A DNA stretch of 64,000 nt, taken from contig NZ_JSYP01000021.1 in the NCBI RefSeq assembly GCF_000813005.1, positions 1 to 64,000 on the forward strand, written 5' to 3'. The position numbers and the translations under genes were made by a program. Below the pieces are notes generated by a model that saw only the letters and a list, made by a program, of their open reading frames with translations, ran no database searches and was not told the DNA's origin. This document shows, one piece after another, positions 1 to 9,716 of this stretch (the first letter of the stretch is position 1; each line of letters starts with the position of its first letter). The stretch is from Flavobacterium sp. KMS (GTDB taxonomy: Bacteria > Bacteroidota > Bacteroidia > Flavobacteriales > Flavobacteriaceae).

Positions 1-1120
<1,120 letters not shown>

Positions 1121-1160
1121 TAAGCCTAAATGATTTAGTAAGAGCATCGATTAAAACAAC

Positions 1161-1198
1161 AAAACCTAATACTAGATATGATTCTGGTATTAGGTTTT
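1161..1198 (+). terminator. Hairpin terminator, copy 1 of a repeated element
   Basis: Perfect 12-base arms at 1161-1172 and 1187-1198, extendable inward by four more pairs including one T-G wobble, leaving a six-base loop. The arms end in an A run and a T run, as in bidirectional intrinsic terminators. The core and the preceding AGCATCGAT sequence recur at 2668-2720. Confidence 0.75.
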
Positions 1199-1225
1199 GG
1201 CGTATGGTAGAAGTTAAGAAAGTAA

Positions 1226-2248
1226 AGCAGTTTTTATAAGGTCTTTGAAAAGAGTATAAGGTGTTATCCTTTTGGTATGCAAGTTCCAACCAGACATGGC
1301 AATACCAACGAATATCGATATGGGTTTGGTTCTCATGAAAAAGACGATGAAATCATGGGAATTGGAAATAGTTATGATTTTGGTGGTTATAGCTTGAATG
1401 TAAGAATAGGCATGAGAAATCAACAAGACCCCATAAAAAATGCTTCGATTTCTCCGTATGCTGTGTTTAATGATAATCCAATTTATTATACTGACCCTAC
1501 TGGGCTTGCTCCTGATTGGCATCGAGATTCTTCGGGTACTTTAGTTGCTGATAAAGGAGATACAGCCGAAACATTGGCGAAATTTAAAGGAACTTCATTG
1601 CAGGAAGCTAGAGCAGAATTCAATAAAAATCATTACCGTTACGAAAGTCAAATGGCTGGAGGGGAATCTTTTTATAAATCAGAAAGACATGTTTCTTCTG
1701 GAGAATATGGTCCAGACAAAGACCCTGTACATGCAGTTATGGCAGCTGGTGTAGTTACTTTACCAGTATTGGCAGCATCAGGTAGTTTAGCGGCTGGAGG
1801 AGCTTATTTGTGGTCAGAAGGAGCAGCGGGATATGCATATTTGGCATCAGAAGGAGCAGCGGCATGGTCTCAAGTAACTTGGGGTTCTGCTGTAACATAT
1901 GCTGTAACAAATGCAACATTACAGTATTATTCTAATGGAAGAAATGCAGGAAAAATAAACATGGTTTCATCGTTAAGTTCAATAGTTCCAGGAATTGGTC
2001 CTGCAATTTTTGGAGAAACATTTACTAGGACACCTAATAATATTATGGAAGGAGATGGACCTACAATGCCAGAATCATTTAATAAATGGGCTGTTCAGGC
2101 TGGTTCGGCAGTATTAAGCAATCGTTTCGGAAAAGCAGCAGATAGTCATCTTTCTGGTTCAGCTTTTGGAGAGGCGATGGTTAGAGAATATTTTAAAAGC
2201 ATAATAGGAATAGGGGCTAATTCTGTTCCAGAGGTAATAAAAGAATAG
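1226..2248 (+). CDS. Truncated RHS core plus variable C-terminal tip (orphan RHS fragment)
   Basis: The open frame begins after a stop at 1223-1225; the first ATG is at 1277. Residues just before and after it read YPFGMQVPTRHGN, EYRYGF, SHEKDDE, then SPYAVFNDNP and a DPTG ending, the signature of the RHS repeat-associated core that precedes a variable toxin tip. Only about 80 core residues remain, so the large shell-forming part is missing. After DPTG the tip starts with a LysM-like stretch (GDTAETLAKFKGTS), followed by Gly/Ala-rich hydrophobic segments. The next gene begins two bases after the stop. It is probably a displaced tip that can be recruited onto a full-length RHS gene by recombination; whether it is translated by itself is unknown. 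Confidence 0.7.
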   Translation, partial: SSFYKVFEKSIRCYPFGMQVPTRHGNTNEYRYGFGSHEKDDEIMGIGNSYDFGGYSLNVRIGMRNQQDPIKNASISPYAVFNDNPIYYTDPTGLAPDWHRDSSGTLVADKGDTAETLAKFKGTSLQEARAEFNKNHYRYESQMAGGESFYKSERHVSSGEYGPDKDPVHAVMAAGVVTLPVLAASGSLAAGGAYLWSEGAAGYAYLASEGAAAWSQVTWGSAVTYAVTNATLQYYSNGRNAGKINMVSSLSSIVPGIGPAIFGETFTRTPNNIMEGDGPTMPESFNKWAVQAGSAVLSNRFGKAADSHLSGSAFGEAMVREYFKSIIGIGANSVPEVIKE

Positions 2249-2250
2249 TT

Positions 2251-2658
2251 ATGAAAGGTAATACAAAAGGTTTATTGATTGTTGGTTTTGTATTCATTCT
2301 TATGATATTCGGATATATGAGAAGTTATTGGGCTGAAAAAGAATTAAAAAAAGATGGTAAAATAACAATTGCGAGAATTGATTCTATTTTTGTACCTCCT
2401 AAATGGTCTTCAACTATATATTTATCTTACTATATAGATAATAAGAAATGTACCTCTTCTAAAGAGGATGTAAATTATAAGAGTTCTAAGAAAGATATAG
2501 GGAAATTTTATGAGTTTAAGTATTTACCAAATTCGCCTAGAATTGTTAGACTAAATTTTTCAAAACAAATCACTGATACAACGGCTATTTTAAAAGCGGG
2601 ATTTTCAAGAGAGGAAATAGAAACTGGTAATTTTACTATAGATGAACCTAAAAACTAA
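2251..2658 (+). CDS. Small N-terminally anchored protein, candidate immunity protein of the RHS tip
   Basis: This is a 135-residue protein with one membrane helix (about residues 7-24) and a soluble, beta-rich domain with many Lys and Tyr residues, resembling DUF3592-type small membrane proteins. It starts two bases after the RHS tip gene and is followed by the second copy of the repeated hairpin. The tip / small membrane protein / hairpin order matches the module at 1-1198. Immunity function is inferred from position alone. Confidence 0.6.
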   Translation: MKGNTKGLLIVGFVFILMIFGYMRSYWAEKELKKDGKITIARIDSIFVPPKWSSTIYLSYYIDNKKCTSSKEDVNYKSSKKDIGKFYEFKYLPNSPRIVRLNFSKQITDTTAILKAGFSREEIETGNFTIDEPKN

Positions 2659-2672
2659 ACCTTAAATAGCAT

Positions 2673-2730
2673 CGATAATAAAAAAACCTAATACTAGATA
2701 TGATTCTGGTATTAGGTTTTTTTATTATCG
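2673..2730 (+). terminator. Long hairpin terminator, copy 2 of a repeated element
   Basis: Perfect 22-base arms at 2673-2694 and 2709-2730 around a 14-base centre that can itself pair further. The inner part is identical to the hairpin at 1161-1198. A run before and T run after the stem suit termination in both directions. It closes the second RHS module. Confidence 0.8.
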
Positions 2731-3110
2731 ATTCTAATGTCGTTAAACGTTCTTGATTAATTTTTACATAAGGAAAATTTGTAAAAAACGTTTTGTGTTG
2801 TTTTTATAATTTTAATTAAATATCTTAATTTCTTTACTTGATTAGCTTTGGAGAGAATTTTAGATTTTTTTTTTTGAAAGTTTATTAACATTTGTTAATC
2901 TGCTTTTTAGTTCATTTTTGGGAAAATGAACTAAATTCAAGAAGAGGCTATTCCAAAAGAATAGCCTCTATTTTTATATAGATCTTTATTTTTTGATAAT
3001 CTCGAAAAAGTAGAGTAGTAAGATTATAGCAATATTACCATGAGATTCTGCTATAGTCAATAAAAAAAGCTAACTGCAATTACGAAACGGGTTTCATTTA
3101 TTGAATAAAA
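2731..3110. other. Gene-free interval with two adjacent palindromes
   Basis: I see no coding region. The interval holds a perfect 12-base inverted repeat with a 4-base loop at 2907-2934, and immediately after it a terminator-like hairpin at 2943-2969. There is no gene upstream that obviously needs this terminator, so a short untranslated transcript or the remnant of a deleted gene is possible. Confidence 0.6.
2943..2969 (+). terminator. Terminator-like hairpin without an obvious gene
   Basis: Perfect 11-base arms at 2943-2953 and 2959-2969 with a five-base loop, followed by a T-rich run. A second palindrome, 2907-2934, lies directly upstream. Confidence 0.7.
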
Positions 3111-3133
3111 AAAATCCGCTAAAAGCGGATTTT
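3111..3133 (-). terminator. Intrinsic terminator of the minus-strand lipoprotein gene
   Basis: Perfect 10-base arms at 3111-3120 and 3124-3133 around AAA. On the minus strand the stem is followed by a T run (A run at 3106-3114 on the plus strand). It sits about 20 bases past the stop of the gene at 3155-4090. Confidence 0.85.
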
Positions 3134-3154
3134 AAATTATATTACAATAATTAT

Positions 3155-4090
3155 TTAATACGTGACATTAAAGGTTCCTTCACTCGCTTCATGTGTTGTA
3201 GTTACAAAAAATGATTTAAAAGAAGCAGTAAATTTTCCGCTAATTTTCTTCTTGGCAGTATCATGACTTAAAATAGTAATGGTTCCATTCCCAAAAAAAC
3301 CTCCATTATTAGTGCTATCTTTTGTGTAATTAATATAATTATAATCAGACGTTTTGTAATTGCCGGCTTTAATAGTACTTGGGAAACTTATCGAAATGTT
3401 TTCCCCGACACCATTTTCCCCGTTAATAAATATTTTTCCTAAAGACGATTTTGCAATCACATTTGTTACATCAAAGGTGGCTCCATCTAATTTGGCAGTT
3501 AAAGTGTTATTGTTTGCAATTGGGGGTGCATTATCCTTAAAACTAATGTCATTAAAAGAACCTTTGGTAATGACTTTGGTTTCTGTTTTATTATTAGAAG
3601 TATATCTTAAACCTGTAAATTGAAAAGTTCCAGATATTTTTTTCGTTTTTTGATCAATAGCGGTGATAGTAATATTTGCTGTGTCCTTATAATCTGAAAC
3701 ACCAAACTCTTCTAATGCATCTTCTGGAGATTTCGCTATAAAACTGCTATACTCATTGGATGAAGGAATATAGGCGAATGCTAACATTGGAATTGAAGTG
3801 CTTGCATTTTTCCAAGTATAGGTTCCTACTTTATTTGATGGTATAGTCAATTGAACAAAATCTCCATTTGGAGACCTTAGTCCTGTAATAGAAACAAAAT
3901 TATCATTTACAATTGCTTGTACAGCTGTAGAAACAAAAGTTTTTCCATCAATCTCAAATTGTAATTTTCCTGATTCGGCAGTTGGATCAGTCACATCGAT
4001 TCCGTCATCAAACGATTTATCACTGCTACAGGAAGTAATTGATAATCCTAGCGCAATTGCTAATAAAAGACTAGTACTTAGTTTTTTCAT
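3155..4090 (-). CDS. DUF6252-like lipoprotein with two similar domains
   Basis: This 311-residue secreted lipoprotein has a signal peptide ending in the lipobox ITSC with Cys at residue 21. The remainder looks like two copies of the same beta-rich domain (about residues 42-175 and 190-311). Each half begins with a motif like 'DGKTF / DGATF' after a hydrophobic strand and ends with a 'KKISGTF/KKISGKF' strand. The small lipoprotein at 57483 carries one related domain ('KKTISGTFSFTA'). The family is common in Flavobacterium and I know of no defined function. The gene is monocistronic, with a promoter motif just upstream and a strong terminator downstream. Confidence 0.8.
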   Translation of the reverse strand: MKKLSTSLLLAIALGLSITSCSSDKSFDDGIDVTDPTAESGKLQFEIDGKTFVSTAVQAIVNDNFVSITGLRSPNGDFVQLTIPSNKVGTYTWKNASTSIPMLAFAYIPSSNEYSSFIAKSPEDALEEFGVSDYKDTANITITAIDQKTKKISGTFQFTGLRYTSNNKTETKVITKGSFNDISFKDNAPPIANNNTLTAKLDGATFDVTNVIAKSSLGKIFINGENGVGENISISFPSTIKAGNYKTSDYNYINYTKDSTNNGGFFGNGTITILSHDTAKKKISGKFTASFKSFFVTTTHEASEGTFNVTY

Positions 4091-4120
4091 TTTAATTATT
4101 TTTTTATTGTTTTATAACAA

Positions 4121-4128
4121 CAAATGTA
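4121..4128 (-). promoter_or_regulatory. Bacteroidota -7 promoter motif for the lipoprotein gene
   Basis: On the minus strand this reads TACATTTG, a perfect match to the TAnnTTTG -7 consensus of Bacteroidota. It would give a leader of about 25 bases before the start at 4090. No clear -33 TTG is seen at the usual spacing. Confidence 0.5.
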
Positions 4129-4293
4129 CTTTTCAAATGGACCATTGCGGAGCAGAATATATTATATGAGTAGTAATAAAAGTTTTTATTTTACCGGGAG
4201 ATTTGGAGCGATGTATCAAACTTTCAGTTTTAGTTTTTTATAATAAATCAGGATAAAAGAGTATTATATTTTCTGTGAATAAGAGAGAAAAAA

Positions 4294-5415
4294 TTATTTA
4301 TTTATAATTTTACTTAAATCGAACATTGGAGCATACATTGATACCATAATCACTCCGACAATAACACCAATAACTATAATAATCAGTGGTTCCAAAACAA
4401 CACCTATCATTTTAGTCTGGTGGTTTATCTCTTCATTATATTGCTCAGTTAAGCGCTCAAACATTGTTTCCAACTGATTAACTTGCTCAGCCACTTCGAC
4501 CATAGAAATCATTTTATTTTCGAAAACAGGGTGCTTCTTTAAACTTTCATTCAAAGATCCGCCTCTTGTAATATCTTCCTTTATTTGTACAATAGCAATT
4601 TCTATGGGATAAAAGCCAATCATTTTTGCTGTCAAAGTCAATGAATTGATTAGTGTAGTCCTCGAGGTGATTAGCAAATTCATAGCTTGGCAAAAACGGG
4701 ATAAGTAAATTTTGCGAATCAAGTTTCCAAAATAGGGAATCTTTAAAAGTATATGAGTAGTAAATGATCTATAGCTATTCTTATTTTTTAATAGCATATG
4801 AATTAGTACCATACTGACCAATACGCCAATTATAAATGAAAAAATAATTCCAGAATGATTGGATATTTTTATAATAATTTGAGTACTTTGAGGGAGTTCA
4901 CTACCAAATTGCTTAAAAACAGAACTAAACATAGGAACTACTTTATTGAGCATAAAATAGAGAACCAGAAACGTAACCAACATAACGATAGTAGGGTAAG
5001 TCATTACTGATATTATTTGTCTTTTCATCTGGATCTTTCGGTTAAAATATTTTTGTAGTTCTACCAGGACTTCTTCTAGTTTTCTAGTTTCTTCACCTAT
5101 CTGGATGCTATAATATTCGTAGGGTGAAAATTGATTACTTTCCCGCATTGATTCATAAATGCTTTTTCCTTCTATTACATTTTCTTTTATTTCAAGAATG
5201 ATTTCTTTTTCGAATTTATTACTCGATTGGTTGCATACAATTTCCAATGCTTTTTTAAAATCTACACCAGATTTTAATAGCATACCTAATTCTCTATAAA
5301 AAATCTCCTTTTTTTTATCCGATAGTTTTTTTGAAAAACCAAAAGAAGGTGATTCTATCTTAAAATTTTCCTTCTTGTTTTTTGTGACTTTGTATGTACT
5401 TAAATCGAAACTCAT
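4294..5415 (-). CDS. gspF: GspF/PilC-like inner-membrane platform protein
   Basis: The 373-residue protein has the family architecture: a soluble N-terminal region, then two tandem T2SSF domains, each followed by membrane helices (about 140-160, 190-212 and 345-366). The first domain shows 'ELGMLLKSGVDFKKALEI' and 'SIQIGEETRKLEEVL'; the second repeats the pattern with 'FCQAMNLLITSRTTLINSL' and 'MISMVEVAEQVNQLE'. This family forms the rotor-like platform that couples the GspE ATPase to pseudopilus assembly. It is the last gene of the operon; its start codon shares one base with the preceding stop (TAATG). Confidence 0.9.
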   Translation of the reverse strand: MSFDLSTYKVTKNKKENFKIESPSFGFSKKLSDKKKEIFYRELGMLLKSGVDFKKALEIVCNQSSNKFEKEIILEIKENVIEGKSIYESMRESNQFSPYEYYSIQIGEETRKLEEVLVELQKYFNRKIQMKRQIISVMTYPTIVMLVTFLVLYFMLNKVVPMFSSVFKQFGSELPQSTQIIIKISNHSGIIFSFIIGVLVSMVLIHMLLKNKNSYRSFTTHILLKIPYFGNLIRKIYLSRFCQAMNLLITSRTTLINSLTLTAKMIGFYPIEIAIVQIKEDITRGGSLNESLKKHPVFENKMISMVEVAEQVNQLETMFERLTEQYNEEINHQTKMIGVVLEPLIIIVIGVIVGVIMVSMYAPMFDLSKIINK

Positions 5416-5930
5416 TATTTTTTTATTGTTTGTAATAATTCATTTGAATATACCCTTTTGTAAAATCTTAAATCCAATGGTTTTTCATTGGATTTTATTT
5501 TTAATCTTAATTTCTGAAAAACAAATTCTCCCGAATTGCTTTGTACTGTATCCATGATTATGCTATTTAGCTTAATCTGGAACGTATCTATAAATGTTTT
5601 ACTATTTCTTAAAATATAATCATCGGAAAATCGATAGCTAACTTTTTCTCCCGTATACCCTTTAAAATAAATTTCGCGCTCAATAATTATCATTTTCTCT
5701 TTTTCAAAAATATCTTTATTCAAGCTATACGTCAATCGGTTCAAATCATTGATTATTTCATTTTGATTTTTAAAATCTAACATCCGTCCTGTAATAATAG
5801 AGAAAATAACAAACAGTGCTCCTATAATGATGGCTGCTATTGCCATACCTACAATAGTTTCGATAATAGAAAAAGCAGGGACAGATCTTGGGCTATTACG
5901 GATTATTTTGTACATAGAAACTTTTTTCAA
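5415..5930 (-). CDS. GspJ-like minor pseudopilin
   Basis: This 171-residue protein has a short basic leader followed by a prepilin-type segment, AFSIIETIVGMAIAAIII. Cleavage would fall between Ala and Phe, leaving Glu at +5, the hallmark of pilin-like subunits. One hydrophobic helix is followed by a soluble beta-rich domain. The residue before the cut is Ala rather than the usual Gly, as in the other pseudopilins of this operon. It overlaps the preceding pseudopilin gene by 35 bases. Assignment as J-like rests on length and position between the I-like gene and GspF and is tentative. Confidence 0.7.
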   Translation of the reverse strand: MKKVSMYKIIRNSPRSVPAFSIIETIVGMAIAAIIIGALFVIFSIITGRMLDFKNQNEIINDLNRLTYSLNKDIFEKEKMIIIEREIYFKGYTGEKVSYRFSDDYILRNSKTFIDTFQIKLNSIIMDTVQSNSGEFVFQKLRLKIKSNEKPLDLRFYKRVYSNELLQTIKK

Positions 5931-6234
5931 ACTTAAGTTGCATACTATCTTTGTATTGTATCGAAATCTTTTTTAGATTGTCGTTTATGACTTCTTCTTC
6001 TTCTTCTATCAAGAGATTTTCGTTTGCTATCGAATCATTTTGGATTTGTTTCAAAAAGAAGATTTCATTTACTTTGTTTTGGTTACTGTAAAACATTGTT
6101 GAGGTTTTGGTTGTGAAAACTGAAGTAAAAATTAATACTGCAAAATATAAACAGATTGAAATAATCGTCAAAGCAATAACTGATTCTAATATAGAATTGG
6201 CGGGTAGCTTATAATACTTTTTTAATGATTCCAT
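5896..6234 (-). CDS. GspI-like minor pseudopilin
   Basis: This 112-residue protein has a leader ending in PA followed by NSILESVIALTIISI, a pilin-type helix with Glu at +5. A short soluble domain follows, with a run of five Glu near residue 80. The size fits GspI-type subunits. It overlaps its neighbours on both sides (26 and 35 bases), consistent with coupled translation. The I-like label is inferred from size and order. Confidence 0.7.
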   Translation of the reverse strand: MESLKKYYKLPANSILESVIALTIISICLYFAVLIFTSVFTTKTSTMFYSNQNKVNEIFFLKQIQNDSIANENLLIEEEEEVINDNLKKISIQYKDSMQLKFEKSFYVQNNP

Positions 6235-7447
6235 AAGTTGTTTTTGGGGTATTAAACAAGGGGATTGAAATAAAGTAATTAGGACGTTTAGTAGTATTTA
6301 TCTCTACATCACTAATCATATTGTCATAAGTCGAAGAGTTTGTTTTAAAAAAAAAGCGATTGGTATAAACTGAACCATACACATTGCTTTTGAGCATTAA
6401 TTTTCCGGTGCAGTACAAATCGCCAAATAACAATCCCTCTTGATCTATTTCTATACTGTTCTTATCATTCATCTCAAGAGAATTACCAAATAAAACAATT
6501 GCTCCAGCTATTAGGCACTCTTTCTTTATTTTTATCTTAGACTCATTCTCGCTATCATTATAAACACAGATTACTGATGGATAATTTAAGACTACTTTTT
6601 CTTCGAGTTCAATTCCTTTTTTTGCAAAAGCTTGCACTGTACCTGTAAAACCTGCTTCGAAAGTTATTTTGGGCGCAATTAAAATTACATCTTCTAATAT
6701 GGCATTTTTTTTAACCCGAATAGAATCTTCTGATCGTAGAATAAAATTGCCTTTAAGAATAATATTTGCTAATGTTGCCTTAACCTGTATTTCTTTTGTT
6801 GCATTAAAAAAAGAATTAAAATACAAGGAATCCAGAGGTTTATCAATATCATTTAATTTTGTTTTTTCGAATTTTGTCCCTTCAAATATTTTTTTAAAAT
6901 CCGAATTTATAATTGGTAATTGCGGCTCAGAAATAGTATTTTTTCCTTCAGCAAGAAGTTGGTTCTTGCTATTGTTTATGTACGATGTTTCAATAAAGGT
7001 ACTTGGCAGTTGACAGTTACCGACAAGTTTTATTTTGCCCGAATAGGTGAGCGATTTTGATAAATTGCTTAGATAAATTGCCGTTTTATCAGTACCACTT
7101 GCTCCAACAAAATAAACTGAAGCTACAGTATCTTTTGCTATATATGAATTAGCAAGAACTATTGAAAAAAGCCCATAAGGTTTTGTCTCATAACTGCCTT
7201 CGATACTTGAATTTTGTTCTTTTTCTACTTCTGTGGGAACCATTTTATTACCTAAAGCAAAATTTACAACAGATTGGTTTTGAATGTACAGTTCCTCTTG
7301 TAAATTATAATACAAATTGAGCTGATTGTATAAATTAGAAAAATACAACAATGCGCCACAAATTATAGAAACAATTAAGCAGATATAAAGGGCGTATAAT
7401 AAACTATGGGCTTTAATCATCTGTTTATTGCTTTGGTTTCTTGGCAA
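6209..7447 (-). CDS. GspK-like large minor pseudopilin (divergent)
   Basis: This 412-residue protein has a short leader, then KA followed by HSLLYALYICLIVSIICG and a single membrane helix. Position +5 is Tyr, not Glu. Loss of Glu5 is the known peculiarity of GspK, the large tip pseudopilin, and the length and position beside I- and J-like genes fit this role. The soluble part contains repeated short beta-strands resembling polymer-forming or right-handed beta folds (about residues 220-350), which is not typical of proteobacterial GspK. It overlaps the upstream gene by 23 bases. The alternative is an operon-specific anchored protein of unknown function. Confidence 0.5.
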   Translation of the reverse strand: MPRNQSNKQMIKAHSLLYALYICLIVSIICGALLYFSNLYNQLNLYYNLQEELYIQNQSVVNFALGNKMVPTEVEKEQNSSIEGSYETKPYGLFSIVLANSYIAKDTVASVYFVGASGTDKTAIYLSNLSKSLTYSGKIKLVGNCQLPSTFIETSYINNSKNQLLAEGKNTISEPQLPIINSDFKKIFEGTKFEKTKLNDIDKPLDSLYFNSFFNATKEIQVKATLANIILKGNFILRSEDSIRVKKNAILEDVILIAPKITFEAGFTGTVQAFAKKGIELEEKVVLNYPSVICVYNDSENESKIKIKKECLIAGAIVLFGNSLEMNDKNSIEIDQEGLLFGDLYCTGKLMLKSNVYGSVYTNRFFFKTNSSTYDNMISDVEINTTKRPNYFISIPLFNTPKTTYGIIKKVL

Positions 7448-8213
7448 ATATTTTTTTGAAAAAAGTGATTAATTTAGAATCCTCTTTTGGTTTATTTGAG
7501 TTAGCTTGATCTTCTTTTTGGGCAATTTTCTCTTTTTCTTTCTGTTCTTTTTTAGCGTTTTGTTTTTCCTTGGCTATAGCTTTATAAGTTGCTAACTTGC
7601 TAAGGTCATTACTATATGCTGCCTTTTTTAATTCTTTTTGAGATTCTTTATTTTGGTTGTATTCTTCTTTACGTTTAAAATTTTCTGATTTGGTTAGTTT
7701 TTCTTGTTTTACAACAACAATTCCTTTCTTATAAATCAGCGTATCTTTCTTTTCAAAATCAATCCATTTTTTTGATTTGAGATTGGAGCTGTAATTTCCG
7801 CTTTCTACCAAATTTCCAGTTTCGTTATAACGGAAATATTTTCCTGATCGCAAACCATTACTCCAGCTTTGTGTAGTTGCCAAAACACCATTAGAATACC
7901 AAGTTTTCCAAATACCAACCCGAAGACCGTTCTTGAACTTGCCTTGCTCTGCTAATTGATTATTATGAAACATTTTTATAAATCTATCGTTTAGCATATC
8001 ACCGGCAATACCGCCTTGGGCTCCATGAATTTGTCCGCCCTTAAACCAATAATAGGTTTTATTTTTTTTGGGTTTTATTTTTTTATCAACAGTATAAAAC
8101 TCATACCTAAAATCTTTATTCGAGATTCTTTTTAAGGTATATGGATCTGAAAAAGAAACCAATGCAAAGGCGATAAATAGGAGGAGAATAAGAAGGGATG
8201 GAGTTGTTTTCAA
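7425..8213 (-). CDS. MORN/YwqK-type repeat protein with charged C-terminal tail
   Basis: The 262-residue protein has a signal peptide or N-terminal helix (residues 5-22). Between about residues 75 and 140 it carries repeats of the MORN type ('GKFKNGLRVGIWKTWYSNG', 'SGKYFRYNETGNLVESGNYS'). A long Lys/Glu/Gln-rich, probably coiled or disordered tail follows (about 165-262). Such repeats are often labelled 'antitoxin YwqK family', but here the gene lies inside a secretion operon, so a periplasmic or envelope scaffold role is more plausible. Its function in the machine is unknown. Confidence 0.65.
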   Translation of the reverse strand: MKTTPSLLILLLFIAFALVSFSDPYTLKRISNKDFRYEFYTVDKKIKPKKNKTYYWFKGGQIHGAQGGIAGDMLNDRFIKMFHNNQLAEQGKFKNGLRVGIWKTWYSNGVLATTQSWSNGLRSGKYFRYNETGNLVESGNYSSNLKSKKWIDFEKKDTLIYKKGIVVVKQEKLTKSENFKRKEEYNQNKESQKELKKAAYSNDLSKLATYKAIAKEKQNAKKEQKEKEKIAQKEDQANSNKPKEDSKLITFFKKIFAKKPKQ

Positions 8214-8252
8214 TGTGACGTTTTTAAATATTTTATAGAATAAATTATAAGC

Positions 8253-8759
8253 CTATTTTAAGCGGATTATTTTGGTTTCTGAATTAAAAATAACTTGAAT
8301 AGAATCTTTGTATTTCTTTTTAACCATCAAGCCATTCATAGGACTATTGAGTTTTAATCTACATAGCTTTGAATCTATTTTTAGCAGAACCAGTTCTTCA
8401 TTTCTTCCCTTGGATTCAATATATCCGTAATAAGTAAGATCTGGCCAGGTAATATTTGGTTTAGGTTTTGGAACTATTGAGGCTCTATTTTTTTTTGTAG
8501 TCGGGAAACCTAAATTTTGCTTTTCATCAACAGTAGTACCACTCAGTAATTGTTTGTTAAGAAACGGGTCATGCTTTATTTTATCTAATTCAAAAGTGTC
8601 TTTGTTTACTTGATGAAAAACAAAATCGTTATTTGAGTTTTGCCTTTTAAGCACTGTTTCGTTAAAAAAAAAGGATCCATTAATGCTTTTATATATCACA
8701 GTTCCCCATAGTACTAAAACTATGAGAATAAGAATTATATTTATTTTCTTCTTTACCAT
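8253..8759 (-). CDS. GspC/PilP-like periplasmic linker protein
   Basis: This 168-residue protein has one N-terminal membrane helix (about 6-23), a flexible Pro/Lys-rich linker with a DPF motif (near residue 65), then a small beta domain beginning WPDLTYYGYI and ending 'DSIQVIFNSETKIIRLK'. This is the layout of GspC and PilP homology-region domains, which bind the N0 domain of the secretin and connect it to the inner-membrane complex. Its place beside PilO- and PilM/N-like genes and the secretin supports this. Sequence similarity is weak, so the call is partly contextual. Confidence 0.65.
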   Translation of the reverse strand: MVKKKINIILILIVLVLWGTVIYKSINGSFFFNETVLKRQNSNNDFVFHQVNKDTFELDKIKHDPFLNKQLLSGTTVDEKQNLGFPTTKKNRASIVPKPKPNITWPDLTYYGYIESKGRNEELVLLKIDSKLCRLKLNSPMNGLMVKKKYKDSIQVIFNSETKIIRLK

Positions 8760-8762
8760 ATT

Positions 8763-9716
8763 TTAATTTAGAGAAAACTTGAAACTAGTGCTATTAATTC
8801 CAATATTTCCTGCGGTATCTATCGCTTTCACTCTCCAATAATATTGTGCGTTATTCGAAAAAGTTTCTTGAAATGTTGTTGATGAGCTATTTTTAGTTTC
8901 AATAATTGTTGTAAAATCGGCATCATTTGAAAATTCTATTACATAAGAAATAGGCGATTTTTCATTACCTGTGTCGGCAGCAATACTCCAAGAAAAATTA
9001 ATCGTTGAGCTAGCCGTTAGGCTTGCGTTATCTTTAGGTTCAATATTTTTAGGTTGATTAGGAGGAGTCGTATCGATACTAAATTTTCGAGTCGAATATT
9101 GTTTCGTTTCAGTATCTAAATTTTGAGCTTTTACTCTCCATTGGTAATTTCCATCCACTAAATTAGGTACATCAATAGTTATAGATGTTTCTGTTAAATC
9201 ATCTTTGCTATAGATTACCTGATTGGTTACTGTATTTAATAGTTTAATAGAATAACTTGTAGCATTGTCCAGCGATTCCCAACTTAAAGGAACATTAACA
9301 AAATTTATAAATTTATTATTCTCAGGACTTAGCAAAATCACTTGTTGATTGGTTAAATCATCAGGTATTATTGTTGAAAAAGGAGATGGGAAAGAATAGA
9401 TTGACTCATACGCAAAATTTTCGGCTCTTACTCTCCAAATATAATTTCCAGATTTTAAAGGCAATGTGATATTTGTTCTGGTTGTTAATGAATCGAGCAA
9501 TAATATTTGATTGGACTCGAATATTTGAATACGGTATGTATCTGCTCCTTTTATATTGTTCCATACAAAATTCACAACATTACTTTCTATTATAGTTTCA
9601 CTTGCGGGAGAATTAATTTGGATTGTATCATCACTAATGTCTTTTTCAAGAATATCGTCGCATGAATACATTAGAATCACTAAGAGTAGTAGTATTGTTT
9701 TATTTATTGTTTTCAT
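8763..9716 (-). CDS. Lipoprotein with three fibronectin type III-like domains
   Basis: The 317-residue lipoprotein has a signal peptide ending LMYSC with Cys at residue 19. Three beta-sandwich units follow, each with the 'F/L-x-W ... A-x-x-Y-x-I/V ... Y-x-W-R-V-K/R-A' pattern (WRVRAEN near 103, WRVKAQN near 196, WRVKAID near 295). This is typical of FN3 domains. The protein should sit at the cell envelope surface. It lies between the GspC/PilP-like and PilO-like genes and overlaps the latter by 17 bases, so it is probably a built-in accessory part of this machine; I know of no counterpart in the proteobacterial system. Confidence 0.75.
   Translation of the reverse strand: MKTINKTILLLLVILMYSCDDILEKDISDDTIQINSPASETIIESNVVNFVWNNIKGADTYRIQIFESNQILLLDSLTTRTNITLPLKSGNYIWRVRAENFAYESIYSFPSPFSTIIPDDLTNQQVILLSPENNKFINFVNVPLSWESLDNATSYSIKLLNTVTNQVIYSKDDLTETSITIDVPNLVDGNYQWRVKAQNLDTETKQYSTRKFSIDTTPPNQPKNIEPKDNASLTASSTINFSWSIAADTGNEKSPISYVIEFSNDADFTTIIETKNSSSTTFQETFSNNAQYYWRVKAIDTAGNIGINSTSFKFSLN

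Noticed and set aside
7425..8213. Antitoxin function of the YwqK-like protein
   Set aside because: The name comes from a distant repeat family; no toxin partner is present and the gene is embedded in a secretion operon.
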